From: Maricaulis sp048269565
GTDB taxonomy: Bacteria > Pseudomonadota > Alphaproteobacteria > Caulobacterales > Maricaulaceae
DNA length: 64,000 nt
Reading direction: 5' to 3'
Assembly: GCF_048269565.1 (NCBI RefSeq)
Contig: NZ_JBLXIK010000004.1
Span: 62,001-126,000 of the forward strand
Below the pieces are notes generated by a model, which was not told where the DNA came from, searched no databases, and worked only from the letters and a program-made list of their open reading frames with translations. Numbering within the stretch: position 1 is the stretch's first letter; every line of letters starts with the position of its first letter. Below, piece after piece: positions 23,113-32,076 of the stretch. Position numbers and translations under genes: made by a program.

Positions 23113-23624
23113 CCCAGCCCCGCATCTGCCTGATCGTGGCGCGCGGCCGCAATGGCGTCATCGGCAGCGATGGTGACCTGCCCTGGCGGCTCAGTTCCGA
23201 CCTCAAGCATTTCAAGGCTGTCACCAGTGGCAAGCCGATCATCATGGGCCGCAAGACCTGGGACAGCCTGCCCAGGCGGCCGCTGCCGGGCCGGCTGAAT
23301 ATCGTGGTGACGCGCCAGACGGATTTCGTCGCCGAGGGCAGCCAGGTGGCGGGGGATCTCACTGCGGCCCTGGCCCACGCCCTGGCACAGGCGCATATGG
23401 ACGGGGTCGACGAGGTCTTCGTGATCGGCGGGGCGCAGATTTACGCCGCCGCGCTCGACCATGCCCACCGGCTCTATATCACCGAGGTCGATGCCGAACC
23501 GGACGGCGATGTCCTCTTCCCGGCGATTGACGCCGCCGGCTGGGCCGAGGCCAGCCGGACGGTCTGTGATGCCGGGCCGGGCGATGATCACGGCTTTGTC
23601 TGCCGGGTCTTGGAACGCGTCTGA
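23109..23624 (+). CDS. folA: Dihydrofolate reductase
   Basis: FolA reduces dihydrofolate with NADPH. The 171-residue protein starts MTQPRICLIVARGRNGVIGS, with GDLPWRLSSDLKHFK placing the catalytic aspartate at D31 (equivalent to E. coli D27), then IIMGRKTWDSL, LNIVVTRQ, and the glycine pair VFVIGGAQIYAAAL that binds cofactor. The ATG at 23109 overlaps the stop of the MazG-like gene (ATGA), which fixes the start; a frame extension to 23076 is ignored. Confidence 0.96.
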   Translation: MTQPRICLIVARGRNGVIGSDGDLPWRLSSDLKHFKAVTSGKPIIMGRKTWDSLPRRPLPGRLNIVVTRQTDFVAEGSQVAGDLTAALAHALAQAHMDGVDEVFVIGGAQIYAAALDHAHRLYITEVDAEPDGDVLFPAIDAAGWAEASRTVCDAGPGDDHGFVCRVLERV

Positions 23625-23732
23625 TTCCCGCTACGGGGATTGGAAGCCTGCGCGTCCCCCCCGATAAACCTTGAACCTTTGCCCGCGAACGTTCATCTAT
23701 TGACGCAATGTATCGAGAGGAATGAAGCATCC

Positions 23733-24887
23733 ATGCCCTGGAACGATAATACCGGCGGTAGCGGCGGCGGCGGAGGCCCTTGGGGCTCCGGCGGCGGCAA
23801 TAATGGCAACGGACAAAACCCCTGGGGCCGCAGGCCCGAGGGCGGCGGTGGCGGTCAGGAACCGCCCGATCTCGATGAGGTCGTGCGCCAGTTGCAGCGC
23901 AGCTTCCGCGGCATGTTTGGCGGCGGCGGATCAGCCGGCGGCAAGGATGGCGGCAAGGGCGGCGGCATTTTCGGCGTCGGTCTGGTGCTGGCGATCCTGG
24001 TTGGTGTCTGGTTCCTGCTTCCCGGCAGCGGCTGGTACCAGGTGGGCCCGAACCAGAATGGTGTCGTGCTGCGCTTTGGCGAATACACCCGCACCACCGG
24101 TCCCGGTCTGCACGTGAAATTCCCGACCCCGATCGAGACGGTCTTCCTGCCCGAGGTGACGACAACCAATACGCTCTCCATCGGTGCCGGCACCGAAGGC
24201 CAGATGCTGACCCGCGACCAGAATATCGTCGATATCGAGTTTGCCGTGCAGTGGCGCGTCAATCTGGGCTATCCCGACGGTGTTCGCGATTATCTCTTCA
24301 ACGTCAGAAGCCCTGAAGGCACGGTTCGCGCCGTCGCTGAAAGTGCGATGCGCGAAGTGATCGGCACCTCGGACCTGCAATACATCATCACCGAGGGCCG
24401 CGGCGAAGTCTCGCGCCGGACCAAGGCGCTGTTGCAGGCGACGCTCGATGAATACACTGCGGGGATCGAGATCCTCGAGGTCAATCTGCGTACCGCGCAG
24501 CCACCGGCCAGCGTCATCGACGCCTTCCGCGATGTGGATGTCGCCGAACAGGATGCCGAGCGTCTGCGTCTGCAGGCCACCTCCTACTCCAACCGGGTGA
24601 TCCCGGAAGCGCGCGGTGAAGCGGCCCGCCTGACCCAGGCGGCCCAAGCCTATCGCGACTCGGTCATCGCCGAAGCCCAGGGTGAGGCGGATCGTTTCGT
24701 CTCCATCTATCAGGAATATGCCCAAGCGCCGGAAGTCACGCGTCACCGCATGTATCTGGAAACGCTGGAAGGCGTTCTGCGTGATTCCGAGCTGACCATC
24801 CTGGATAGTCAGTCCGGCGCCGTGCCTTACCTGCCGCTTGACCAGCTTGGTCAGAACCGCATTCGCAGCCAGGAGGGCAATCAATGA
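23733..24887 (+). CDS. hflK: FtsH protease modulator HflK
   Basis: HflK and HflC form a membrane complex that controls the FtsH protease. The 384-residue protein has a Gly/Asn/Pro-rich cytoplasmic N terminus (GGSGGGGGPWGSGGG), one membrane helix near 85-105 (IFGVGLVLAILVGVWFLLPG), then the SPFH/band 7 domain (VGPNQNGVVLRFGEYTRT onward) and a long helical tail (EARGEAARLTQAAQAYRD). The start at 23733 has GAGAGGA upstream. Its stop overlaps the hflC start (ATGA). Confidence 0.95.
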   Translation: MPWNDNTGGSGGGGGPWGSGGGNNGNGQNPWGRRPEGGGGGQEPPDLDEVVRQLQRSFRGMFGGGGSAGGKDGGKGGGIFGVGLVLAILVGVWFLLPGSGWYQVGPNQNGVVLRFGEYTRTTGPGLHVKFPTPIETVFLPEVTTTNTLSIGAGTEGQMLTRDQNIVDIEFAVQWRVNLGYPDGVRDYLFNVRSPEGTVRAVAESAMREVIGTSDLQYIITEGRGEVSRRTKALLQATLDEYTAGIEILEVNLRTAQPPASVIDAFRDVDVAEQDAERLRLQATSYSNRVIPEARGEAARLTQAAQAYRDSVIAEAQGEADRFVSIYQEYAQAPEVTRHRMYLETLEGVLRDSELTILDSQSGAVPYLPLDQLGQNRIRSQEGNQ

Positions 24888-25765
24888 TCCGCACCCTCGG
24901 AATAATCCTCCTGTTCGGCGTCATCTTTGTCGGACTGCAGAGTGTCTACACGGTCAATGAGCTGCAGCAGGCGCTGATCCTGCGCGTCGGCGAGCCGGTC
25001 GATGCCGTCAACGAAGCCGGCGATGAAGATCCGGGTCTGCATTTCAAGATCCCCTTCATCATGGACGTGCTGATGTTCGACAAGCGCAATCTGGAATTCG
25101 ACATGCAGCCGGAGGAGATCCAGGCGTCGGACCAGGTTCGTCTCGTCGTCGATGCCTTCCTGCGATACCGCATCGTCAATCCGCTGCGTTTCTATCAGAC
25201 GGTCGGTGATGAGCGCGGGGCCCAGTCGCGCCTGCGCTCGATCATGGATGACAGCCTGCGCGGCGTGATCGCCTCGATCCCGTCCCAGGAAGTCGTCTCC
25301 GGCCAGCGTGCCGAACTGATGGACCGCGTCCAGACGGCCGTGGAAGACCAGGTCGCCCGTCAGGATCTCGGGATTGAAGTGATCGATGTCCGCATCCTTC
25401 GCGCCGACCTGCCGGACCAGATCGCCGAACGCGTCTTCCAGCGCATGCGCTCGGAGCGGGAACAGCGCGCGGCGCAAATCCGCGCTGTCGGTGCCCAGGA
25501 AGCCCAGGAAATCCAGGCCGATGCCGATCGTCAGGCGACGATCATCCGGGCTGAAGCCCGGGCCCAGTCGGAACGGATCAAGGGGGAGGGCGATGCCCAG
25601 CGCAACGCCATCTATGCTGCGGCCTATGGCCGTGACCCTGAGTTCTTCGCCTTCTACCGTTCGATGATCGCTTACCAGGAGGCGTTCGGCGAAGGGACAC
25701 CGATCGTGGTGGCACCCGACTCGGAGTTCTTCGACTATTTCCGGAGCGAGACGGGCCGGAACTAA
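24884..25765 (+). CDS. hflC: FtsH protease modulator HflC
   Basis: The partner of HflK. The 293-residue protein has an N-terminal anchor (IRTLGIILLFGVIFVGLQSV), then the SPFH domain (NELQQALILRVGEPV, KIPFIMDVLMFDKRNLEFD) and the helical region RMRSEREQRAAQIRAVGAQE, AQEIQADADRQATIIRAEA, typical of HflC. It starts within the hflK stop codon. A small DUF2065 gene begins three bases after it. Confidence 0.95.
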   Translation: MIRTLGIILLFGVIFVGLQSVYTVNELQQALILRVGEPVDAVNEAGDEDPGLHFKIPFIMDVLMFDKRNLEFDMQPEEIQASDQVRLVVDAFLRYRIVNPLRFYQTVGDERGAQSRLRSIMDDSLRGVIASIPSQEVVSGQRAELMDRVQTAVEDQVARQDLGIEVIDVRILRADLPDQIAERVFQRMRSEREQRAAQIRAVGAQEAQEIQADADRQATIIRAEARAQSERIKGEGDAQRNAIYAAAYGRDPEFFAFYRSMIAYQEAFGEGTPIVVAPDSEFFDYFRSETGRN

Positions 25766-25768
25766 TCT

Positions 25769-25957
25769 GTGTTGACGGCATTGCTTGTCGGTGTGGGCGT
25801 CGCTCTGGCGCTTGAGGGGGCGGCCTATGCGCTGGCACCCGAGGCGATGAAGCGGTTCCTGTCACAGATACTGGACATGCCGGGCGACCAGCTGCGCATT
25901 GCGGGGCTGGTCGCTCTGGTGTCCGGCGTAGCGCTCGTGGCTTTTTTCGGGCCGTGA
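25769..25957 (+). CDS. DUF2065 family small membrane protein
   Basis: A 62-residue protein, LTALLVGVGVALALEGAAYA, then LAPEAMKRFLSQILDMPGDQ and LRIAGLVALVSGVALVAFF, two membrane helices linked by a short amphipathic part. This is the pattern of DUF2065, regularly found beside hflC in proteobacteria. It begins with GTG three bases past the hflC stop codon, hence the same transcript. Function unknown; a link to the HflKC/FtsH complex is suggested by location only. Confidence 0.82.
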   Translation: MLTALLVGVGVALALEGAAYALAPEAMKRFLSQILDMPGDQLRIAGLVALVSGVALVAFFGP

Positions 25958-26080
25958 GCGGCGCGTGACGAAGCTGTTATCGCGATGACTTTCGCGTCAC
26001 AGCGGTTGCGGCAGACGCCCGCATGGCGCTATCACTGCATGAATAAAGTGTGGTTTTCATTTTTCGGATTGGCTGAGTTC

Positions 26081-27469
26081 ATGCGTCGCCTTTTTGCCCT
26101 CGTCTTGCTGTTCGTCCTGCCCCCGGTCGCCCTGGCGCACCCGGGTGATGGCGGTTTCGCGGATCTCGCCGAGGGGCTTTCGCCCGCGGTTGTGAACATC
26201 GCCGCGGCGCAGCGGCTCGATGCCGGCGACGGCCTGCCGGAATTTCCCGAAGGCTCGCCGCTGGAGCGTTTCAACGATATTTTCGGCGACGCCCCGCGCA
26301 TCGCCAACTCGCTCGGTTCCGGCTTCATCGTCGAGGCGACCGGCATTGTCGTGACCAATAATCACGTCATCGACGGTGCCGACGAGGTCGAGGTCTCGCT
26401 GCCCGACGGGCGTGTCTTTCCGGCGGAAGTGATCGGCGTTGACCCGCTGACCGATCTCGCCGTGCTGCGGATGATGAATGTCCATGAGGCGCTGCCGCAT
26501 GTCAGCTTCGGCGACAGCGATACGGCCCGCGTGGGCGACTGGGTGATCGCGATCGGCAATCCCTTCGGCCTTGGCGGCACGCTGACGGCCGGTGTCGTCT
26601 CGGCGCGCGGCCGCGAGGCCGGCGGGCGCTATGACGATTACATCCAGACCGATGTCGCCATCAATACCGGCAATTCCGGCGGCCCGCTGTTCAACATGGA
26701 TGGCGATGTCATTGGCGTGAACACGCTGATCCTGTCGCCGACCGGTGCCAGCGTCGGCATCTCGCTCTCCATCCCGTCCAATATCGCGACGCGTGTTGTC
26801 GCCCAGCTGATCGAGTTCGGCGAGACCCGTCGTGGCTGGCTTGGCGTCAGCGTCCAGCCGGTGACTCCGGAACTGGCCGAGAGCTTCGAGCTCGACTCGC
26901 CGCACGGCGCCATTATCTCACGCGTCGAGCCCGGCGGGCCGGCCGCCGCGGCCGATCTGCGTACCGGCGATCTCGTCATCCGCTTCGATGGCCGCCGCGT
27001 CCGCGACAGCCGCAGCTTCCCGCGCTTGGTGGCCGAGACCGAGATCGGCCGTGTCGCCGAGGTCGGGATTATCCGCGAGGACCGGCCGATGACCCTGAGC
27101 GTCACCGTCGGCGAGCTCACCGAGACCGGTGGCGCGGCCGCTCCCGCGCCGGCCAATTCCGCCGTGGTCACCCCCGACCAAGCCCCGAGCAATACGGTGC
27201 GCGGCATGACGCTGGCGGTGCTCGACACCGCATCGCGCCGCCGCTTCCGGGTCCATCCCGACGCGACAGGTGTGCTGGTGACCGAAGTGGCGGCCAGCAG
27301 CGATGCCTCCGGCAAGGTGCGTCCGGGTGATGTCATCGAGGAGGTCGAGTTCACGCGCGTGGCGACGATCGAGGATATCCGCCGCATTGTTGACGGCATC
27401 CCCACCGGTCCGGTGCGTTTCCAGCTCAATCGCGGCGGCCAGTACGTGCTGCAATCCATCCGGCCGTGA
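26081..27469 (+). CDS. degP: DegP/HtrA-type periplasmic serine protease
   Basis: A 462-residue envelope protease and chaperone. Signal peptide MRRLFALVLLFVLPPVALA, then a trypsin-like domain with catalytic H95 (TNNHVIDGAD), D125 (DPLTDLAVL) and S199 (NTGNSGGPLFN), followed by two PDZ domains (about 245-340 with RRGWLGVSVQPV; about 370-460 with TGVLVTEVAASSDA). The assigned ATG starts the signal peptide directly; an ATG at 26039 would add 14 residues. It follows the hflKC genes at 120 bases, and its stop codon overlaps the GTG of miaA. Confidence 0.93.
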   Translation: MRRLFALVLLFVLPPVALAHPGDGGFADLAEGLSPAVVNIAAAQRLDAGDGLPEFPEGSPLERFNDIFGDAPRIANSLGSGFIVEATGIVVTNNHVIDGADEVEVSLPDGRVFPAEVIGVDPLTDLAVLRMMNVHEALPHVSFGDSDTARVGDWVIAIGNPFGLGGTLTAGVVSARGREAGGRYDDYIQTDVAINTGNSGGPLFNMDGDVIGVNTLILSPTGASVGISLSIPSNIATRVVAQLIEFGETRRGWLGVSVQPVTPELAESFELDSPHGAIISRVEPGGPAAAADLRTGDLVIRFDGRRVRDSRSFPRLVAETEIGRVAEVGIIREDRPMTLSVTVGELTETGGAAAPAPANSAVVTPDQAPSNTVRGMTLAVLDTASRRRFRVHPDATGVLVTEVAASSDASGKVRPGDVIEEVEFTRVATIEDIRRIVDGIPTGPVRFQLNRGGQYVLQSIRP

Positions 27470-28392
27470 CACGCTGCCTGCTGATTGCGGGACCGACAGC
27501 GGCCGGCAAGACCGCCTTGGCGCTGGCGGCGGCGCAGGCGCTGGACGGCGAGATCATCAATGCCGATTCCATGCAGATCTATGCCGGTCTGCCGCTGATC
27601 ACCGCGCAGCCCTCGATGGATGATTTTTCCAAGGTGCCGCACCATCTGTTCGGCTGCGTCGATCCGGCGATGCGCTGGTCGGTCGGACACTGGACTGAAG
27701 CGGCGCTGGCGCTGATCGCCGACATTCATGAGCGCGGACGCACCCCGATCCTGGTTGGCGGAACCGGGCTGTATTTCCTCGCCATGACCAAGGGACTGGC
27801 ACCGGTCCCCGAGATTGATGCCGATTCCCGCCAACAGGTCGTCGACCTGCTCGCCGCGACCGGGCCGGAAGGCCTGCGCAGTGAGGCCGAGCGGCTGGAC
27901 CCGGTTGCCGCGGCCCGCATCAAGCCGGCCGATCTGCAACGTCAGATGCGCATCGTCGAGGTCGGCTATGCGACCGGCGAGGCGCTGTCGAGCTTTCACG
28001 CCGACACCCGGCCGATGCTGGAGGCTGATGAATGGTCCGGCATTGTGATCGAGCCGGAACGTCAGCCGCTCTACGACCGGATCAATCACCGTTTCGAGCT
28101 GATGCTCGAGGCCGGCGCGCTCGACGAGGTCCGCGCCTTTGCTGCGCTCGGGCTGGACCCGCTGCTGCCGGCCAGCAAGGCGCTGGGCGTGCCGCCGCTG
28201 ATGGCGCATTTGCGCGGTGAGATGACGCTTGAGGATGCCGTGCGCCTGGCGCAGCGGGATTCGCGCCGCTACGCCAAGCGGCAGATGACCTGGTTCCGCA
28301 ATCAACATCCCGACTGGTCGCGCATTCATTCCCTCGACGCCGCCGGTGCCGCCCGGGAGCTGGGCGGCATTCTGGATGCCTGGCCGGCCTGA
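27466..28392 (+). CDS. miaA: tRNA dimethylallyltransferase
   Basis: MiaA isopentenylates A37 of tRNAs reading UNN codons. The 308-residue protein has the P-loop GPTAAGKT (9-16), the substrate loop INADSMQIYAGLPLITAQPS, HHLFGCVDP, ILVGGTGLYF and the RQMTWFRNQ motif near the C terminus. It starts with GTG, embedded in the GTGA overlap with the stop codon of the preceding protease gene, so translation is coupled. The partner genes hfq and hflX, linked to miaA in gamma-proteobacteria, are not here. Confidence 0.95.
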   Translation: MTRCLLIAGPTAAGKTALALAAAQALDGEIINADSMQIYAGLPLITAQPSMDDFSKVPHHLFGCVDPAMRWSVGHWTEAALALIADIHERGRTPILVGGTGLYFLAMTKGLAPVPEIDADSRQQVVDLLAATGPEGLRSEAERLDPVAAARIKPADLQRQMRIVEVGYATGEALSSFHADTRPMLEADEWSGIVIEPERQPLYDRINHRFELMLEAGALDEVRAFAALGLDPLLPASKALGVPPLMAHLRGEMTLEDAVRLAQRDSRRYAKRQMTWFRNQHPDWSRIHSLDAAGAARELGGILDAWPA

Positions 28393-28396
28393 ATTG

Positions 28397-29344
28397 TCAG
28401 GGCAGCGGTTCCGGCGGCACAGCCGCGGCCGCCAATCGCTCCCGTTCGCGGGCCCGCGCTTCACGGATCGAGATATAGGCCGTCGCCCCGATGATCAGCG
28501 CCGTTCCGGGCCAGACCCAGAAGCCGGGCAGGGTCTTGAACACCAGCCAGTCGGCCGCGACCGCCATCGGCAGGCGCAGGAAATCCATCGCCGTGACATA
28601 GCTCGCCTCACCGATCGCCATGCCCTTGATATAGCAGGCCTGCGCCCCCGTGGCGGTGAGCGCCATCAAGGCGATGACCAGCCATTGCTCGCCCTGCGGC
28701 ATCTGCCATTCAAGGATGGCGAAGGGCGCGGTGAACAGGCCCGAGAGCAGATTGGTCGCGATGATCAGCGTCAGGGTAGAGTGCAGGCGCGACAATTCCT
28801 TCACCATCACGATCGAGCCGGCAAAGGCGAGGGCAGCGCCCAGCGCGAGCAGGCTGGATATCTCCATCTGCATCGAGGGCTGGACGATGACCAGCACACC
28901 GACACAGCCCACGCCGGTGGCGATCCAGCGCTGGGCGCCGACCTTCTCGCGCAGGACGATCGCCGCGAGCACGATGATGAAGAGCGGCCGCGAAAACGAG
29001 ATCGCGTTGAATTGCGACATCGGCATGATGGCGATGGCGGCGAAGGAGAGCAGGAATCCCGCCGAGGCGAGACCGCCGCGCAGCAACATCAGGCCGGGCT
29101 GATGTACGCGCAAGGTCTCCGGCCGCGTGCGCACCAGTACAGGCAGCAGGATCAGCATGCCCGCGACGGCGCGGAAAAAGGCCAGCAGGCCGGAGCCGAA
29201 CTCGCCGCCCAGCGTTTTGACCAGGCCGAGATGGATGGTGAAGATAATCCCCGACAGGATCATCCAGACCATGCCGCGGCTATTGGGTGATAGTTGCGCC
29301 GCGAAGGCGGCGAGGGGGCGGACAAGCCGGTTCAAGTCAAACAT
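28397..29344 (-). CDS. EamA/DMT-family permease
   Basis: A 315-residue membrane protein with ten predicted helices in two EamA repeats (about 25-150 and 165-300). Recognisable parts are RGMVWMILSGIIFTIHLGLV, LLRGGLASAGFLLSFAAIA, and FSRPLFIIVLAAIVLREKVG, the end of the first repeat with its conserved basic-acid pair. DMT permeases export amino acids, nucleotides or drugs; the substrate cannot be deduced. It converges with miaA, leaving four bases between the stops. Confidence 0.88.
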   Translation of the reverse strand: MFDLNRLVRPLAAFAAQLSPNSRGMVWMILSGIIFTIHLGLVKTLGGEFGSGLLAFFRAVAGMLILLPVLVRTRPETLRVHQPGLMLLRGGLASAGFLLSFAAIAIMPMSQFNAISFSRPLFIIVLAAIVLREKVGAQRWIATGVGCVGVLVIVQPSMQMEISSLLALGAALAFAGSIVMVKELSRLHSTLTLIIATNLLSGLFTAPFAILEWQMPQGEQWLVIALMALTATGAQACYIKGMAIGEASYVTAMDFLRLPMAVAADWLVFKTLPGFWVWPGTALIIGATAYISIREARARERERLAAAAVPPEPLP

Positions 29345-29572
29345 CTCCCCCTGCCGGACGCCGGCGCCGGACGCGGCGTCGCATACGGCGCGTCACAGGC
29401 CGCGATGCGCAAGTGTGGTATTGTGAGAGCCAAAGGTCCAATGCCGGTCACACGCGGCGGCGGCACCGGCCGTTCTCTCGCCTGCGAAACTGCAGAGCAA
29501 GGGCGTGGTGTGCTGGACTCGGGCCCTGCCGATGCGTCCAATCAGCCGATACCAGCCGAGGATGATTCACCG

Positions 29573-30577
29573 ATGCCGCAGGACACGACCGAACCGCTCT
29601 ATACGCGCGATATCGATCTTGACCCGATCACGCGCCGCCGTATCGCGATTGTCGGCTATGGCAATCATGGCCGGTCGCACGCCCTGTGCCTGCGCGATAG
29701 CGGTGCGGGTCAGATCCGCATCGCCTTGCGCGCCGGTTCACCATCGCGGGCCAAGGCCGAGGCGGACGGGTTTCAGGTTGTTTCCGTCGCCGAGGCTGCG
29801 GGCTGGGCCGATGTCATTGCGCTGCTCGCCGCCGACGAGGCACACCGCCAGATCTGGACCGGGGCCATCCTGCCGAACCGCAAGCCGGGCCAGGCGCTGA
29901 TCGTCTGTCATGGCTTTTCCGTGCACTACGGCCTGATCGATGCGCCCGCCGATGCCGATATCATTCTCGCCGCGGCCAAGGGGCCGGGCGGGGCGGTGCG
30001 TGAGGAATATCTCAAGGGCAACGGGCTGATCGGTTTCTGGGCCGTGCACCAGGATGCCAGCGGCCAGGCGCGCGAACTGGCGCTGGCCTATCTCGCCGCG
30101 ATCGGTTCGGGCAATGTCGGGATTTTCCCGACCACATTCCGCGAGGAAACCGTCTCCGACCTGTTCGGCGAACAGGTGGTGCTGGTGGGCGGTATGGTGG
30201 CGCTGGCCAAGGCCAGTTTCACGCGGCTGACGGCCGCCGGGGTCAGCCCGCGCATGGCCTATATCGATTGCGTCCACGAGCTGAAATATCTCGCCGACCT
30301 GATCCAGCAGCGCGGCATTGCCGGCATGTATGAGGCGATCTCGGACACGGCGGAATTCGGGGCGCGAGAGATCGAGGACGCCATCGCCGGGCCCGAACTG
30401 CTCAAGGTGTTTGATACGGCAATGGACGATATCGAGTCCGGCGCCTTTGCCCGCAAATGGGTCGAGCGTTACGAATCCGGCGACCGCCTGCAGGCCGAAC
30501 GGGCGCAGGACCGCACCCTGCCGATCGAGGCAGCGGGCGATGAATTGCGCTCCAGACTTGGCCGCGCCACGAAATAG
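29573..30577 (+). CDS. ilvC: Ketol-acid reductoisomerase-like protein (divergent class I)
   Basis: IlvC makes dihydroxy acids for branched-chain amino acids, needing NADPH and Mg2+. The 334-residue length fits class I. Conserved: IAIVGYGNHGRSHALCLRDS, LRAGSPSRAKAEADGF, catalytic H113 in CHGFSVHYG, K136 in AAKGPGG, metal ligands D196 and E200 in SDLFGEQ, and ECHELK-like CVHELKYLADLI. Usual GSQGHAHALNLRDSG and PKGPGHxVR are changed, so it may be a paralogue with another substrate. The ATG at 29573 has GAGGA upstream; the frame extends much further but without conservation. No other ilv gene adjoins it. Confidence 0.85.
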   Translation: MPQDTTEPLYTRDIDLDPITRRRIAIVGYGNHGRSHALCLRDSGAGQIRIALRAGSPSRAKAEADGFQVVSVAEAAGWADVIALLAADEAHRQIWTGAILPNRKPGQALIVCHGFSVHYGLIDAPADADIILAAAKGPGGAVREEYLKGNGLIGFWAVHQDASGQARELALAYLAAIGSGNVGIFPTTFREETVSDLFGEQVVLVGGMVALAKASFTRLTAAGVSPRMAYIDCVHELKYLADLIQQRGIAGMYEAISDTAEFGAREIEDAIAGPELLKVFDTAMDDIESGAFARKWVERYESGDRLQAERAQDRTLPIEAAGDELRSRLGRATK

Positions 30578-30638
30578 ACAATAAAACTGTTCATCTCTGT
30601 CCGTTACAGGGATCCATGAATCAATGTTGGGGACAAAG

Positions 30639-31145
30639 ATGGCATTTAATCCGGTCAAGGAACGCCGCTATGGCGAGCCGAAAGAAGTTGTGGCGCGCAT
30701 GTTCGAGGAAGTGGGCGGCATCCCCGAGGTGATGAACCTGCTCGAGCTGAGCCGTACCCGGGTCTATGCGCTCGCCGATCCCGATTCCAGCAATGATATT
30801 TCCTACGCTCGCGTCGCGCGGCTGACCGAGGCCGGCGCCACCGCTGCCGCCCAGCACCTCGCAGCCCTGGCGGGCGGGATTTTCGTGCCGGTCGACAAGG
30901 CCGACGACGCCAACTGGCTGGCTCTGGCCGGCGAGGCCAGCCGCCGCAATGCGCGCAATATCGCCGCCCTGATGGAATCGCTGGGTGAAACCGAGCGCTC
31001 GCCCGGTGAGGTCGACCAGCAGGAAGCGCGCGAAATCCTCAAACTGCTGGACGAGCAATTGGGCACGCTGGCCCTGCAACGAGCCAAGCTCGCCACCATC
31101 GCCGCCGGCGACGTGCCGCCATCGCCGGATGTGGCCGACCGATGA
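30639..31145 (+). CDS. Hypothetical protein with possible helix-turn-helix region
   Basis: A 168-residue soluble protein. Residues about 15-60 (VARMFEEVGGIPEVMNLLEL, SRTRVYALADPDSSNDISY, ARVARLTEAG) read like a Cro/CII-type helix-turn-helix followed by a helix, and the rest is helical with many Ala, Glu and Arg, ending in a short Pro-rich tail. No family is recognised. The ATG at 30639 has GGGGACA just upstream; an ATG five codons earlier is an alternative. It may be a small DNA-binding regulator. Confidence 0.7.
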   Translation: MAFNPVKERRYGEPKEVVARMFEEVGGIPEVMNLLELSRTRVYALADPDSSNDISYARVARLTEAGATAAAQHLAALAGGIFVPVDKADDANWLALAGEASRRNARNIAALMESLGETERSPGEVDQQEAREILKLLDEQLGTLALQRAKLATIAAGDVPPSPDVADR

Positions 31146-31211
31146 TCATCATTGCGGGCCTGCGGATCCGTGTTTAGTTAAATCGCTGCTTCCAGACGGG
31201 TGCCGGAGAGA

Positions 31212-31952
31212 ATGAACGCTCTGATCCAATTCATTTTGCGAATGGATGTGCGCGCCGCGCGCGCGATCGGCGTCTCGATCGCGCTGTTCGTCGTGGTCGC
31301 AGCGGTGTTCGTGATCGGGCGTTTCGTGCTCGATATCGGCCCGGGCGCGATTGGCGACTGGTTCGATTCCGCGGCCAGCCAATGGTATGCCCTGCCGCTG
31401 ACCATCCTGGTCTTTATCGCGCTCTCCTTCCTCGGTGCGCCGCAGTTCGGACTGATGGCAGCCGCGATTGTCGCCTTCGGGCCGCGCACCGGTTTCATCT
31501 ATGCCTGGATTGCCACCCTGGCTGCGGCGACGGTGAATTACTATCTCGGCCGCTGGTTCGGCGCCGGCCTGCTGGCCCGCTTCGGCGGCGATTGGGCCAA
31601 CCGGATCTCCGACTTCATCGGCCGCAACGGGCTGCTGGCGAGCATGATTGTGCGCTGGGTCCCCTCCGGCCCCTTCATCGTCGTCAATATGGGCTTCGGC
31701 ATCGCGCGCACGCCGTATTGGGCCTTCGGGCTTGGCACTGCTCTGGGGACCGGGCCGAAACTGTTTGTCGTGGCGCTCGCCGGCCAAAGCATCCTGGCGA
31801 TCATGAGCGAGGGACAATTGCTGATCGGGCTTTCGCTGGCTGTTGCAGTTGCGGGCTGGATCGGCATGATGCTGGTTGCCCGGCGCTGGTTGCGACGCAA
31901 TCGTCCGGTCGATGGTGTCGCACCGGCGGCGTCCGAGGACGGAGAAGCCTAG
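31212..31952 (+). CDS. TVP38/TMEM64 (VTT domain) membrane protein
   Basis: A 246-residue protein with about six hydrophobic segments. The central SFLGAPQFGLMAAAIVAFGP, then ATVNYYLGRWFGAGLLARFGG and VRWVPSGPFIVVNMGFGIAR match the VTT/DedA-related domain (G-P..F, YxLGRxxG, and R-x-(V/I)P pattern), a family implicated in lipid scrambling or flippase activity. The ATG at 31212 is preceded closely by GGAGAGA; a GTG four codons upstream is possible. It precedes mreB but with 124 bases between. Confidence 0.82.
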   Translation: MNALIQFILRMDVRAARAIGVSIALFVVVAAVFVIGRFVLDIGPGAIGDWFDSAASQWYALPLTILVFIALSFLGAPQFGLMAAAIVAFGPRTGFIYAWIATLAAATVNYYLGRWFGAGLLARFGGDWANRISDFIGRNGLLASMIVRWVPSGPFIVVNMGFGIARTPYWAFGLGTALGTGPKLFVVALAGQSILAIMSEGQLLIGLSLAVAVAGWIGMMLVARRWLRRNRPVDGVAPAASEDGEA

Positions 31953-32076
31953 CCGATCAAGCCAGAGAGTATGCGTTTGCACCTGCCTGCCCCTTGCAAT
32001 ATGGCGCGGACCATCGCACAACAAAAAAAGCTTTTCCGCGGCTTTGCCGCCACACCCCTCGAAATCAGCGCGCCCT

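Noticed and set aside
26638..28464. A 608-codon minus-strand open frame across the degP-type and miaA genes
   Set aside because: It spans two well-supported coding genes on the plus strand and has low-complexity composition.
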